From contig NZ_FOVM01000008.1 in the NCBI RefSeq assembly GCF_900115155.1, forward strand, positions 1 to 64,000: a DNA stretch of 64,000 nt, read 5' to 3'. Within the stretch, counting starts at the first letter, position 1. Each line of letters opens with the position of its first letter. The position numbers and the translations under genes were made by a program. Shown in pieces: positions 32,503-41,874 of the stretch. Below the pieces are notes generated by a model. That model made no database searches, was not told the origin of the DNA, and was given only the letters and a program-made list of their open reading frames with translations. The DNA comes from Mycetocola miduiensis (GTDB lineage Bacteria > Actinomycetota > Actinomycetes > Actinomycetales > Microbacteriaceae).

Positions 32503-34173
32503 GTGGCAAGCCTGACTGAAATCCTGATTCTGCACGGTCTCTTGCCGATCGAGGACCTCGACGCTGCGATGGCCGGTGACCTCGCCGATGAAGCATCCGT
32601 TCGCGGGCTCGTGGATCGCGGTGTCATCACCGAGGTGCAGCTCGCAAAAGCACGAGCGGCGCAGGCCAACCTTTCGTTTGTGGAACTGCTGGATTATCCG
32701 GTCGACCAACTCGCCGTATCGCTCGTCACCGCCGCTGTCTGCCGGCGCCATGAGGTGCTGCCGCTCGCCATCGACGGCGACCGGGTGGTTCTCGCCATGG
32801 TCGACCCGGGCAACGTGATCGCGATGGACGACGTCCGCGAGGCCTCACGGTTGCGGGTTGCGCCCGTGGTCGCCGCGCGAACCGACTTGCTCGCTGCGCT
32901 GGCCCGCTACCACCGTGCAGACCAGGAGCTCAGCAGCCTCACCACGACCCTCGAAGAAGAGAGCGCGCCAGAGGAGAGCTCGACGTTCGGTATCGCGGAT
33001 GCCATCGACGACGACGCCCCGATCGTGCGTTTCGTCAACCTGCTCGTCAGCCAGGCGATCCAGGACCTGGCATCCGACATCCACATCGAACCGGCCGAGC
33101 ACAACCTGCGCGTCCGGTACCGGATCGACGGCGTGCTCCACGAGATGCCCAGCGCACCGAAAAGCATCCAGAGCGGAGTGATCTCGCGGCTGAAGATCAT
33201 GAGCGACATCGACATCGCCGAACGCCGCAAACCGCAGGACGGGCGGATGTCGGTCAGTCACGGAGGCCGCAAGATCGACCTCCGCGTCGCCACGCTTCCG
33301 ACCGTCTGGGGCGAAAAAGTCGTCATGCGAATCCTCGACAACTCGGGGTCCAGCATGAGCCTGCACGACCTGCACCTGCTCGAGAGCAACTTCAAAGCGT
33401 ATAAGAAGGCGTACACGAAGCCGTACGGGATGATCCTGATCACCGGACCGACCGGCTCCGGCAAGTCGACGACGCTGTACACCACACTGAACTCGGTAGC
33501 CCGGCCGGAGATCAACGTCATCACCGTCGAAGACCCCGTTGAGTACCGGATGGCGGGTATCAACCAGGTGCAGGTGAACCCGAAGGCGGGCCTCACTTTT
33601 GCAAGCGCCCTGCGCTCGATTCTCCGTTCCGACCCGGATGTCGTGCTGCTCGGTGAGATCCGCGACCACGAGACCGCGCAGATCGCGATCGAGGCAGCGC
33701 TGACCGGTCACCTCGTGCTGTCGACCCTGCACACCAACGATGCGCCGAGCGCGGTGACCCGTCTCACCGAGATGGGGATCGAACCGTTCCTCGTCGGGTC
33801 AGCCCTCGACTGCGTCGTCGCCCAGCGCCTCGCACGACGGCTCTGTGACCGCTGCAAGGAGCCGGACCAGCGTCCGTTCGAGGACCTCATGCATCTTCGG
33901 TTCACCGTCGATCCCAACGTCGGGCCGCCCGTTCTCTACCAGCCGGTCGGCTGCGCCAGCTGCTCGAACACCGGTTACCGCGGGCGCATCGCGATCCATG
34001 AGGTGATGACCGTGTCGGAAGAGATCGAACGGCTTGCCGTCGCCCGCGCACCAAGCGCCGACATCGCCAGGGCTGCCCGGGAGCAGGGGATGCTTACCCT
34101 CCGCGAAGACGGCTGGGCCAAGGTCCGACTGGGCCTGACATCCATTGAAGAGATCCTCCGAGTGGTCTCCTGA
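32503..34173 (+). CDS. pilB: Type IV pilus assembly ATPase PilB (GspE family)
   Basis: A 556-residue secretion ATPase that powers pilus extension from the cytoplasmic face. The N-terminal GspE-N/MshEN domain (about residues 1-140) precedes the catalytic part, with Walker A GPTGSGKST at 315-323, the Asp box ITVEDPVEYR, Walker B-like DPDVVLLGEIRD and the His box HLVLSTLHTNDA. The tetracysteine zinc motif CDRC...CASC, typical for PilB rather than PilT, is intact. The GTG at 32503 follows GGGGGGAG. First gene of the operon. Confidence 0.95.
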   Translation: MASLTEILILHGLLPIEDLDAAMAGDLADEASVRGLVDRGVITEVQLAKARAAQANLSFVELLDYPVDQLAVSLVTAAVCRRHEVLPLAIDGDRVVLAMVDPGNVIAMDDVREASRLRVAPVVAARTDLLAALARYHRADQELSSLTTTLEEESAPEESSTFGIADAIDDDAPIVRFVNLLVSQAIQDLASDIHIEPAEHNLRVRYRIDGVLHEMPSAPKSIQSGVISRLKIMSDIDIAERRKPQDGRMSVSHGGRKIDLRVATLPTVWGEKVVMRILDNSGSSMSLHDLHLLESNFKAYKKAYTKPYGMILITGPTGSGKSTTLYTTLNSVARPEINVITVEDPVEYRMAGINQVQVNPKAGLTFASALRSILRSDPDVVLLGEIRDHETAQIAIEAALTGHLVLSTLHTNDAPSAVTRLTEMGIEPFLVGSALDCVVAQRLARRLCDRCKEPDQRPFEDLMHLRFTVDPNVGPPVLYQPVGCASCSNTGYRGRIAIHEVMTVSEEIERLAVARAPSADIARAAREQGMLTLREDGWAKVRLGLTSIEEILRVVS

Positions 34174-34192
34174 TCGTGAATGAGGACGCTTA

Positions 34193-35503
34193 ATGAACCA
34201 GCCGATCTACGAAATCCCCGTCACGCCGCCTGGCGCTCCGGCGGCGGACTGGTCAGCACCCGAATTCGTGGACGCTGCACCGTCCACCTCGGGGGCTTTC
34301 GCGGCGCCGTCGTCCTCGCCGGCCGAAGACGCTGTCCCTTCAGGCAGGAGGGCGCGCGGGCAGGCCGGAGCCGACCCCGAGCTTCTCGAAGCCCTTGCCC
34401 TCGTGCTCGACCTCAGCGCCTCGGACCTGCACATCACCAACGGCGCCCCGCCGAGCATCCGCCTGGACGGTGGCCTCCGCCCCATCCCCGGCTCGAGCCC
34501 GTGGAGTGGCGACAAAGTCTCCTCCGCGCTCCACAGCATCCTCACCCCCGAACAGCGAAAGCACTTCGAGGAGAACCTCGAGCTTGACTTCGCGTACACC
34601 ACGGGCGGCGCCCGGTTCCGCGTCAACTTCTACCAGCAGCGTGATTCGATCGGTGGGGCGTTCCGCTTGATCCCCCAGGAGATCAAGCAGCTCAAGGACC
34701 TGGGTGTTCCCGCCTCGGTCGGCCGGTTCGCCGAACTGGCCCGAGGTCTCGTCCTCGTCACCGGCCCGACAGGATCCGGCAAGTCGACCACACTCGCCTC
34801 ACTCGTCGACCTGGTGAACCGCACCCGGGCCGACCACATCATGACTGTCGAAGACCCGATCGAGTTTCTGCACACGCACCAGAAGTCGCTCGTCAACCAG
34901 CGCGAGGTGGGCCACGACACACACAGCTTCGCCGCAGCGCTGAAACACGTACTCAGGCAGGACCCCGACGTCATCCTCATCGGTGAGCTCCGCGACCTCG
35001 AGACGATCTCCGTGGCGCTTACGGCGGCCGAGACCGGTCACCTGGTCTTCGCCACGCTGCACACGCAGGATGCCGCGCAGACGATCGACCGCGTTATCGA
35101 CGTCTTCCCGCCGCACCAGCAGGGGCAGGTTCGGGCCCAGCTCGCCGCGACCCTTCAGGGAGTGGTCTGCCAGACCCTCGTCAAGAAGATCGGCGGCGGC
35201 CGCGTCGTCGCCACCGAAGTGCTCATGACGACGTCGGCGATCGCCAACCTCATCCGCGAGGGCAAGACCTACCAGATCGCGTCGTCGATGCAGGCGGGCC
35301 GGGCGCTCGGCATGCACACGATGGATCAGCACCTCGCAGATCTCGTGAACGCCGGCCAGATCACGCGCCAGGCGGCAGAGGAGAAGGCCCACGACACGGA
35401 GGGACTCGATCAGCTGATCCGCCGCGTGGGATCCGCCGGTTCAGGCAGCATGGCCGGCGGCGACATCGATTTCGGGGACTCGTACTCGGCGCGAGGGCGA
35501 TAG
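34193..35503 (+). CDS. pilT: Type IV pilus retraction ATPase PilT
   Basis: A 436-residue retraction ATPase. Walker A GPTGSGKST starts at residue 191, followed by MTVEDPIEF, DPDVILIGELRDLET and ATLHTQDAAQTIDR; the C-terminal tetracysteine is absent, as expected of PilT. The first ~60 residues are a Pro/Ala/Ser-rich extension beyond the usual ~350-residue family length. The ATG follows GAGGA. Its presence implies dynamic, retractable pili and possibly twitching or DNA uptake. Confidence 0.94.
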   Translation: MNQPIYEIPVTPPGAPAADWSAPEFVDAAPSTSGAFAAPSSSPAEDAVPSGRRARGQAGADPELLEALALVLDLSASDLHITNGAPPSIRLDGGLRPIPGSSPWSGDKVSSALHSILTPEQRKHFEENLELDFAYTTGGARFRVNFYQQRDSIGGAFRLIPQEIKQLKDLGVPASVGRFAELARGLVLVTGPTGSGKSTTLASLVDLVNRTRADHIMTVEDPIEFLHTHQKSLVNQREVGHDTHSFAAALKHVLRQDPDVILIGELRDLETISVALTAAETGHLVFATLHTQDAAQTIDRVIDVFPPHQQGQVRAQLAATLQGVVCQTLVKKIGGGRVVATEVLMTTSAIANLIREGKTYQIASSMQAGRALGMHTMDQHLADLVNAGQITRQAAEEKAHDTEGLDQLIRRVGSAGSGSMAGGDIDFGDSYSARGR

Positions 35504-36736
35504 ATGGCGAGGTCGCCGCACGGGGCGTACAGAGGACGCAACGCGGCCGGCAAACGAGTCAAGGGGCGCCTTGATGCGCCGTCGGAGGGTGCTGCCGCGA
35601 GCCGGCTGCGTTCGCAGGGCATCGCGGCCACCTCGATCGCGGAATCGAATATAGGCACGGGGCTCAACCGGGACATCAGCCTCGGTGGTCTGTTCGAGAA
35701 AAAGGTCGAGCTGAAGGACCTTGCGGTGATGAGCCGCCAGATGGCGACCATGATTTCAGCGGGACTTTCCCTCTTGCGCACGCTGAGCATCCTGAGCGAG
35801 CAGAGCGATAACCCAACCCTCAAGAAGACCTTGGAAGAGGTAAGTGCAGACGTCGAAGCCGGGGCATCGCTCTCGGCGACGATGGCCAAGCACGACGTCA
35901 TTTTCCCTCCGCTCATGATCAACCTCGTGCGCGCCGGTGAAACCGGTGGCTTTCTCGAGAGTTCGCTTGAGGCCGTGGCCGAGAACTACGAGAAGGAAGT
36001 GAAGCTCCGCGGCACCATCAAGTCGGCCATGACCTACCCGGTCGTCGTGTTGATCATGGCCCTGCTCGGCGTCGTCGGCATGCTCATCTTCATCGTCCCG
36101 GTCTTTAAGGAGATGTTCGATGGCCTGGGCGGCACGTTGCCGCTGCCGACTCAGGTTCTGGTCGTGCTTTCAGAAATCATGGTCTGGCTCGGCCCCATCC
36201 TTCTAGTGGGGATCATCGTGTTCTCGGTCTGGTGGGGTAAGAATCGGCATACCGAGCGTGTGCGCAAGGTGGTGGATCCATGGAAGCTCAAACTGCCGGT
36301 GTTTGGTCAGCTGTTGACGAAAATCGCGATCGCCCGGTTCAGCCGCAACTTCTCAACCATGATGAAATCCGGCGTGCCTATTCTGCAGGCACTGTCGATC
36401 GTCGGTTCCACTGCCGGTAACTGGGTGATCGAGGCCGCGCTCGTTAAGGTGCAGGAATCGGTGCGGCAGGGTCGGACGGTCTCAGGGCCGCTCGCCGAAG
36501 AACCGGTGTTTCCCTCGATGGTCACGCAGATGATCGCCGTCGGTGAAGACGCCGGGTCACTCGAAACCATGCTGGCCAAGATCGCCGACTTCTACGACCA
36601 GGAGGTCGAGGCGACGACCGAGCAGCTGACTGCTCTCATCGAGCCACTGATGATCGCCTTCATGGGAGTCGTGCTCGGTGGGATGATCGTCGCCCTGTAC
36701 CTGCCGATCTTCAACATCTTCACGCTCGTCGAGTAG
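35504..36736 (+). CDS. pilC: Type IV pilus inner membrane platform protein PilC (GspF family)
   Basis: A 410-residue polytopic protein with two GspF domains, each beginning with a conserved segment (VMSRQMATMISAGLSLLRTLSIL and IARFSRNFSTMMKSGVPILQALSIV), and hydrophobic helices near residues 170-195, 215-240 and 375-400. It is the membrane platform contacted by PilB and PilT. The ATG directly abuts the pilT stop. Confidence 0.94.
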   Translation: MARSPHGAYRGRNAAGKRVKGRLDAPSEGAAASRLRSQGIAATSIAESNIGTGLNRDISLGGLFEKKVELKDLAVMSRQMATMISAGLSLLRTLSILSEQSDNPTLKKTLEEVSADVEAGASLSATMAKHDVIFPPLMINLVRAGETGGFLESSLEAVAENYEKEVKLRGTIKSAMTYPVVVLIMALLGVVGMLIFIVPVFKEMFDGLGGTLPLPTQVLVVLSEIMVWLGPILLVGIIVFSVWWGKNRHTERVRKVVDPWKLKLPVFGQLLTKIAIARFSRNFSTMMKSGVPILQALSIVGSTAGNWVIEAALVKVQESVRQGRTVSGPLAEEPVFPSMVTQMIAVGEDAGSLETMLAKIADFYDQEVEATTEQLTALIEPLMIAFMGVVLGGMIVALYLPIFNIFTLVE

Positions 36737-36793
36737 ACCCCCAACAGGGGTGTCATACCTAGTGGGGGTGCGGCGCTCGAGCAGGGTGCCCCT

Positions 36794-36799
36794 ACAATT
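36794..36799 (+). promoter_or_regulatory. Possible -10 element for the major pilin gene
   Basis: TACAAT at 36794-36799 lies about 60 bases before the pilA ATG, in the 125-base pilC-pilA gap. No good -35 was found. The surrounding CCCCTACAATTCGAGTTGGGG could also fold as a weak hairpin. Confidence 0.3.
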
Positions 36800-36861
36800 C
36801 GAGTTGGGGGGCTAAATATGAGGGGCCACCTGTCTCAGTACTCACACAGGATGGAAAAACA

Positions 36862-37272
36862 ATGCTTACAGCAGTCACGCGCTCACTCGCGGCCAAAAAG
36901 GCCCGCCTCGCTGAGGACGAGAAGGGCTTCACGCTCATCGAGCTTCTCGTCGTCGTCATCATCATCGGCATCCTCGCCGCGATCGCTATCCCGATCTTCC
37001 TCGGGCAGCAGTCCCAGGCTAAAGACTCGGCAGCTAAGTCCGCCGTGACAAACGCAAAGACCCAGATCGTCGCCGCAATGGTTGAAACGGGCACTTTCCC
37101 GGCAGACGCAGGGACCATTGCCACTACTGCAGCGGGTGACGCGAAAATCGTAATGACCGTGACGGGAACCGGAGCGGCAGGCGTAGGGTTCTGCGTCCAG
37201 GGAAAGCACACAGAAGCAGCCAAGACGTGGAAGGCAACGGATAAGACCGGCGTTGTCGAGGGGACCTGTTGA
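36862..37272 (+). CDS. pilA: Type IV major pilin PilA
   Basis: A 136-residue prepilin. A 21-residue leader ends in the peptidase site KG/FTLIE, with Gly at -1, Phe at +1 and Glu at +5, followed by the long hydrophobic helix LLVVVIIIGILAAIAIPIFL. The compact globular domain has two cysteines (GFCVQG and the C-terminal EGTC), probably forming the usual pilin disulfide loop. The ATG at 36862 has AGGA upstream. A strong hairpin after the gene may boost its expression over the downstream genes. Confidence 0.94.
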   Translation: MLTAVTRSLAAKKARLAEDEKGFTLIELLVVVIIIGILAAIAIPIFLGQQSQAKDSAAKSAVTNAKTQIVAAMVETGTFPADAGTIATTAAGDAKIVMTVTGTGAAGVGFCVQGKHTEAAKTWKATDKTGVVEGTC

Positions 37273-37305
37273 CGACTCCGTAGCCGAAGGGGCCGATTGG
37301 CCATC

Positions 37306-37357
37306 GCCGGGCAGGGTGTCGTGGGTTGCGACATCTTGCCCGGCTATCTTTATCTTG
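37306..37357 (+). terminator. Terminator/attenuator between pilA and the minor pilins
   Basis: Arms of 16 nt (37306-37321 and 37329-37344) pair fully if two G-U pairs are allowed, around a seven-base loop, followed by the T-rich TATCTTTATCTT. It should partly end transcription after the major pilin. Confidence 0.78.
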
Positions 37358-37382
37358 AGACGTATCTGAGGGGATCGCCGGG

Positions 37383-37826
37383 GTGAAAAACACAACGCAG
37401 GGCGCCGCCGCGGACGACTCCGGCCTCGGCATCGTCGAGATCGTCGTGTCGATGTTCCTCCTCGCCCTGCTCGCGATGGCCTTTCTTCCGCTGCTGATCC
37501 AAGGGATGACGGCATCCGTCAAGAGCGCAACGGTCGCGACCGCGAGTCAACTGCTCAACCAGCAGCTCGACCTGGTGCGCGCCGTCCCTCCGAACTGTGC
37601 CGCCGTCCAGGCGTTCGACGATGCCGTTGTTCCGTCGACAACCGATGCCCGCGGCACGGCCTTCCAGCCCGTCCGCGAAGTTCTGGCCTGCCCGGCGAGC
37701 TACCCCGGGGTAGTGAACGTGAAGGTCATGGTGAAGGAGGGCGCCGACGTCCTCGCCGAGGCCGTCACCCTCGTCTATGTCGAGTCGGCGACCGCTCCCG
37801 CGCCCACCCCGGTGCCCGCACCATGA
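37383..37826 (+). CDS. Type IV pilus minor prepilin (PilV-like)
   Basis: A 147-residue prepilin with a 14-residue leader, cleavage site SG/LGIVE (Glu at +5) and the hydrophobic helix IVVSMFLLALLAMAFLPLL. The outer domain has two cysteines (PPNCAAV and LACPASY), and the C-terminus is Pro/Ala-rich. It likely joins the pilus priming complex. The GTG start at 37383 follows GGGG; the stop overlaps the next ATG. Confidence 0.86.
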   Translation: MKNTTQGAAADDSGLGIVEIVVSMFLLALLAMAFLPLLIQGMTASVKSATVATASQLLNQQLDLVRAVPPNCAAVQAFDDAVVPSTTDARGTAFQPVREVLACPASYPGVVNVKVMVKEGADVLAEAVTLVYVESATAPAPTPVPAP

Positions 37827-38377
37827 AGACCGAACGCGGGTTCACGCTCATCGAGCTGCTGGTCTACATGATGCTCGCCACCGTCGTGCTGCTCATCGTC
37901 GGCGGAATCCTGATCAACTCACTCAAAGCCGAGCAGACGGTGCGCAAGTCGGTTGAGGGCGCCGACACCGGTCAGCTCATCTCGCAGTCCGTCACCAAAG
38001 CGGTGCGGAACGCGAGCGCCATCCGGCTCACGGCGCCGGCGGCCGACAGCCAGCTGCTCACCGTGCGGACCACCGATGCCGCGAGCGAGTGGGTGTGCCG
38101 CGCCTGGTATTACGGCTCCGGCGAAGTGCGAATGACCACGTCAGCGACGGCGATCGCGACGCCGACCGAGTCAGAGGCACGCTCCTGGACCCTCCTCGGC
38201 GACGACGTCCGCGAGGTCGCCGGCGTGCCTGTCTTTACACTGACCGGCGCCGACCGTCAGGTCGACCTGACTCTCGAAGCAGAGACTGGCGCGGGCCGCC
38301 CGGTTCTCATCAGCACTTCGGCGTTCAGCCGACAGCCCGTGCCCGCGACCGGAGTGGAGACTGCCCCATGCTTCTGA
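37823..38377 (+). CDS. Type IV pilus minor prepilin (PilW-like)
   Basis: A 184-residue prepilin with a very short leader, MKTERG, cleaved before FTLIELLVYMMLATVVLL (Glu at +5). The body has the beta-rich pattern of PilW/GspJ-type minor pilins, with two cysteines (WVCRAW and the penultimate one). It overlaps the preceding stop (ATGA) and shares ten bases with the next gene, so the set is co-translated. Confidence 0.85.
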   Translation: MKTERGFTLIELLVYMMLATVVLLIVGGILINSLKAEQTVRKSVEGADTGQLISQSVTKAVRNASAIRLTAPAADSQLLTVRTTDAASEWVCRAWYYGSGEVRMTTSATAIATPTESEARSWTLLGDDVREVAGVPVFTLTGADRQVDLTLEAETGAGRPVLISTSAFSRQPVPATGVETAPCF

Positions 38378-39999
38378 CATCCATCGCACTGCGGCGCCGC
38401 GGCGACGAATCCGGCAGCGCGCTCATCGGCGTCCTCGCGCTCATGATGGTGACCGCCGTCATCGGTGTGACGATCGTCACTGCCACCGTCCACGGCCTGT
38501 CGGTGACGAGCTCCACACGGGCAAGCGTGCAGTCGCGCGCGGCGGCAGAAGCGGGCATCGACGTCGCCGTCGTGGGTCTCAAGAACGGTTCCAGCTGTGC
38601 AACCGCTGGGGCCGTGTTCGAGTCGACGACGGTACCGGTCTTCCGCGCAGCCATCGAATACGAGTCCGGCGGCACCTGGCTGCCCGGCTGCCCGCCTCCC
38701 ACCGCGACGCAGGTGCGCATCGAATCGACCGGGTCGGCTGCGACTCCCGGCGTCGCCGGTGCCACAGCAGGCAACCGCAGCGTTCTCCAAGCGATCTATA
38801 ACTACATCCCCGACTACGTCGAAATTCCCCACATCGACGCGGCCGTTTATGCCCACACGATGACTGGCAGCCTGAAGAACTTCGACCTCGACTCGGCAGA
38901 CAACAACCTGTCCGCCGACCTTCAGATCAAGAGCGGTAACGTCAACTGCATCAACGGCGCGCGGATCGCCGGCGATGTGATTCTGGCGGATGGGTCAGCC
39001 ACCCTCAAGAACTGTGATGTGACAGGCTCGATCCACGTGTCCGGTTTCGCAAACATGGACGGCGGGAGCCAGGTCTTCGGCGACGTCATCGCTGTCGGGA
39101 ACGGCGTCGCCGCCAGCGCAGATGTCGTGACCGTTCGAGGCGGAAGCATCACCGACGGTGACATCTACTCCGGTGGCAACGCAAGCGTGCTGAGCGGCAG
39201 TGCCTCAACGGCGAAAGGCAACGTCACCGTAGCCGGAACGCCGGCGAATAAGGCCACCGTCGCGTCGGGATCGCAAATACTGGGGAATGTTTTGTCGAGC
39301 GGGACCATCACCGCTGACGGCTCCATCGCCGGCACGAGAACTCCCGCTGTCGAGGGACTGCAACCCCCACCCGTTCCGCTGATCCCCAACTGGACAGATA
39401 TGGCGTACCCGTCGACCACCTGGGCAGCCGAGGGCTATGAGGAAGTGCTCTGGACGGGCGATTGCACCGTGGGCGGTGAGCACCCCATGTGGGCGACGCT
39501 CTCTGCCCGCACAACTCCGACGGTCGTGAACGCGCTCGGTTGCACGGCTGGCGGCATCACCATCGACTCAAACGTCACCGCCCTAACGCTCCAGACCAAC
39601 ATCGCCTTCATCGCGCCCAAGTTCCACATCAACAAGCTCAAACTGGTGAGCCCGGACAACAGGAACCTCTGGTTCATCCAGCCAGACAACAGTGCCGACG
39701 GAGTGCCCACCTGCCCCACGCCAACCGCGGGCGGGATCACCCTGACCAACGAATCCAACATACCGAGCACCGTTTCCGTGATGGTGTACAGCCCGTGCAA
39801 GATTTACAGCAACCGCGACGGATTCCGTGGACAGATCTATGGGGGCGAAGTGGAATTCGGCCAGCAGGCGAAGCTGACTTTCTCCCCCGTCGGCATTCCT
39901 GGGGTCGACCTCTCCGGAGGAGTGCCTGCGACTGTGGTGCCGGACGGTGGACACCTGGGCAACCGGGTCAGCGTCCGGGAGCTGGGCAGCGGTGGTTAG
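38368..39999 (+). CDS. Large PilX/GspK-like tip prepilin with beta-repeat domain
   Basis: A 543-residue protein with a class III-like leader ending SG/SALIG and the hydrophobic helix VLALMMVTAVIGVTIVTATV. Position +5 is Gly, not Glu, as in tip-type GspK/PilX pseudopilins. It is far longer than PilX (about 200) or GspK (about 330). Residues ~190-330 are rich in short Gly-Asp-Val/Ile repeats (GDVILADGSATL, GSIHVSGFANMDGG, GNVTVAG), like a beta-helix or bactofilin-like solenoid, followed by a Cys-containing domain. The frame is open upstream within the previous gene. I infer a pilus-tip adhesin. Confidence 0.8.
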   Translation: MLLTSIALRRRGDESGSALIGVLALMMVTAVIGVTIVTATVHGLSVTSSTRASVQSRAAAEAGIDVAVVGLKNGSSCATAGAVFESTTVPVFRAAIEYESGGTWLPGCPPPTATQVRIESTGSAATPGVAGATAGNRSVLQAIYNYIPDYVEIPHIDAAVYAHTMTGSLKNFDLDSADNNLSADLQIKSGNVNCINGARIAGDVILADGSATLKNCDVTGSIHVSGFANMDGGSQVFGDVIAVGNGVAASADVVTVRGGSITDGDIYSGGNASVLSGSASTAKGNVTVAGTPANKATVASGSQILGNVLSSGTITADGSIAGTRTPAVEGLQPPPVPLIPNWTDMAYPSTTWAAEGYEEVLWTGDCTVGGEHPMWATLSARTTPTVVNALGCTAGGITIDSNVTALTLQTNIAFIAPKFHINKLKLVSPDNRNLWFIQPDNSADGVPTCPTPTAGGITLTNESNIPSTVSVMVYSPCKIYSNRDGFRGQIYGGEVEFGQQAKLTFSPVGIPGVDLSGGVPATVVPDGGHLGNRVSVRELGSGG

Positions 40000-40810
40000 T
40001 CTCCTGGCGACCGGCGCTGGGATCTTCGGCTCCCTGATCGGGTCGTTCCTCAACGTGGTCATCTTCCGCGTCCCAGCGGGGCGCTCCATCGTCTCACCGC
40101 CGAGCGCCTGCGGAGGCTGCTCGTCACCTATCCGCCCCTGGGACAACATCCCGGTGCTGTCCTGGCTACTGCTCCGCGGCCGGTGCCGGGACTGCGGAAC
40201 CCGCATCTCCCCCCGGTATCCGCTGGTCGAGCTCGGGACGGCGCTGTTCTTCGCCGTCATCGCCGTCCGCTTCGCCAATACCCCGGTCCAACTGCCCCTG
40301 CTCGCGGCGACTCTGCTCACCGTTCTCTCTTTTTTGTACCTCGGCGCGATCAGCGTCGCTCTCGCCCTCATCGACATCGACACGCGCAAGCTGCCGAACG
40401 CGATCGTGCTGCCCTCGTACCCCGTGGCCGCTGTGCTGCTGGCCGCGGCCGCTCTGCTCGCGTCCGAGCCAGGCCGGATCGCCACCGCTCTAATCGGAGC
40501 GGTGTGTCTTTTCGGGATCTACCTGGTGCTCGCGCTGATCTACCCGGGCGGGATGGGCTATGGCGACGTCAAACTCGCCGGCGTGCTCGGCCTCTACCTG
40601 GGCTGGCTCGGGTGGGAAGCCGCCGTCGTCGGGGGTTTCGCTGCTTTTCTCCTCGGCGGGGTGTTCAGCCTGGTTCTGGTCGCCCTGAGGCGCGCGAACC
40701 TGAAGAGCGGGATTCCGTTCGGCCCGTGGATGATCGCGGGCGCGTGGGTCGGCATCCTCGTCGGTGAGCAAATCGCGTCCGGATATCTGTCATTATTCGG
40801 TGTGGGGTAG
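39992..40810 (+). CDS. pilD: Prepilin peptidase PilD
   Basis: A 272-residue polytopic aspartic protease that cuts and N-methylates prepilins. The N-terminal domain has the FGSLIGSFLNVVIFRVP signature and the zinc tetracysteine (CGGC and CRDC). The catalytic aspartates lie in ALIDIDTRKLPN and in the GxGD motif GGMGYGDVKL. The full-length bifunctional form is present. A GTG at 39992, overlapping the previous stop, with GGGAG upstream is the best start; an ATG at 39947 is possible. Confidence 0.93.
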   Translation: MVSLLATGAGIFGSLIGSFLNVVIFRVPAGRSIVSPPSACGGCSSPIRPWDNIPVLSWLLLRGRCRDCGTRISPRYPLVELGTALFFAVIAVRFANTPVQLPLLAATLLTVLSFLYLGAISVALALIDIDTRKLPNAIVLPSYPVAAVLLAAAALLASEPGRIATALIGAVCLFGIYLVLALIYPGGMGYGDVKLAGVLGLYLGWLGWEAAVVGGFAAFLLGGVFSLVLVALRRANLKSGIPFGPWMIAGAWVGILVGEQIASGYLSLFGVG

Positions 40811-40818
40811 GGGGAAAC

Positions 40819-41874
40819 ATGACGGCACACATAGTCGGCCTGGACATCGGCGAAACCGCGGTGCGCGGAGTCGAGGTCCGGATCACGCCGAAATCCGGGG
40901 CAAGCATCCTGCGGTACCACGAGGTTCCGCTCAGCGAGGGCGCCGTCCGGAGTGGTGAAGTACTCGAGATCAACACCGTCGCCGCCGCACTCAAACGACT
41001 GTGGCTGGACGGCAAATTCAAGACCAAGGACGTCGTCATCGGCATGGGTAACCAAAAGGTGCTCGCTCGCGACCTGACCGTCCCGCGAATGCCGCTGGCC
41101 AGCATCCGTGAATCGCTGCCGTTTCACGTGCAGGACCTCATCCAGGTTCCGGTCGCCGATGCTCTGCTCGACTTCTATCCGATCGCCGAGGTCGAGGGGG
41201 AGAACGGCCCCGCTGTCAGCGGGCTTCTCATCGCAGCCGTCAAAGAAGCCGTGATGATCAACCTGCGTGCCGTGCGCGAGGCCGGGCTGTCGCCAGTCGG
41301 AGTGGATCTGATCGGGTTCGCCCTGCAGCGCGTTCTCGGCAAGTCGACCGGCGAGACGACCGCACTCATCGACGTGGGCGCTTCGACGACGAACGTCGTT
41401 CTCGCGATCGACGGGGTGCCCCGCTTCATCCGGATCATCCCTGCAGGCGGCGAGGACATCACCCGTGCGCTCATGTCACGGCTCGAAATCGACCGGCAGC
41501 AGGCCGAAGAGCTGAAACGGAGCATTGGTCTGGCGCCGGCGGCGGCACACCCGGAGCACCGGATCGCCGTCGGGGTGATCGAGGACACCGCCGGTGAGCT
41601 GCTCAGCAGCTTGAGGAACACCCTCAAATACTTCGCGAACACACGACAAGACGGCACGGCCCACCGGATCGCGTTGACCGGGGGTGCAGCCCAGCTTCCT
41701 GGTTTTGCGCAAGCACTCGGCTCGATCACGCGGGTGCCGATCACGCTGATGCAACCGTTCGGCCCGCAGCCCGAACCCGCCTCGCGCAAGCAGGCCGCGC
41801 CCGCGCCCGACGACGAACCCCGACGCAGCCGCATGGCCGTTGCACTCGGGCTCGGGCTGGGAGCAGTGGCATGA
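40819..41874 (+). CDS. pilM: Type IV pilus assembly protein PilM
   Basis: A 351-residue actin-like ATPase-fold protein with the phosphate loops VGLDIGETAVRGVEV and ALIDVGASTTNVVLA and the later IALTGGAAQLPGF. PilM sits on the cytoplasmic side and binds the PilN N-terminus, linking PilB/PilC to the PilNO membrane complex. The ATG follows GGGGGA, eight bases after pilD; the stop overlaps pilN. Confidence 0.92.
   Translation: MTAHIVGLDIGETAVRGVEVRITPKSGASILRYHEVPLSEGAVRSGEVLEINTVAAALKRLWLDGKFKTKDVVIGMGNQKVLARDLTVPRMPLASIRESLPFHVQDLIQVPVADALLDFYPIAEVEGENGPAVSGLLIAAVKEAVMINLRAVREAGLSPVGVDLIGFALQRVLGKSTGETTALIDVGASTTNVVLAIDGVPRFIRIIPAGGEDITRALMSRLEIDRQQAEELKRSIGLAPAAAHPEHRIAVGVIEDTAGELLSSLRNTLKYFANTRQDGTAHRIALTGGAAQLPGFAQALGSITRVPITLMQPFGPQPEPASRKQAAPAPDDEPRRSRMAVALGLGLGAVA

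Noticed and set aside
36737-36861. Terminator hairpin between pilC and pilA
   Set aside because: The CCCC/GGGG arms are short and interrupted, with no T-run; only a weak fold is possible.
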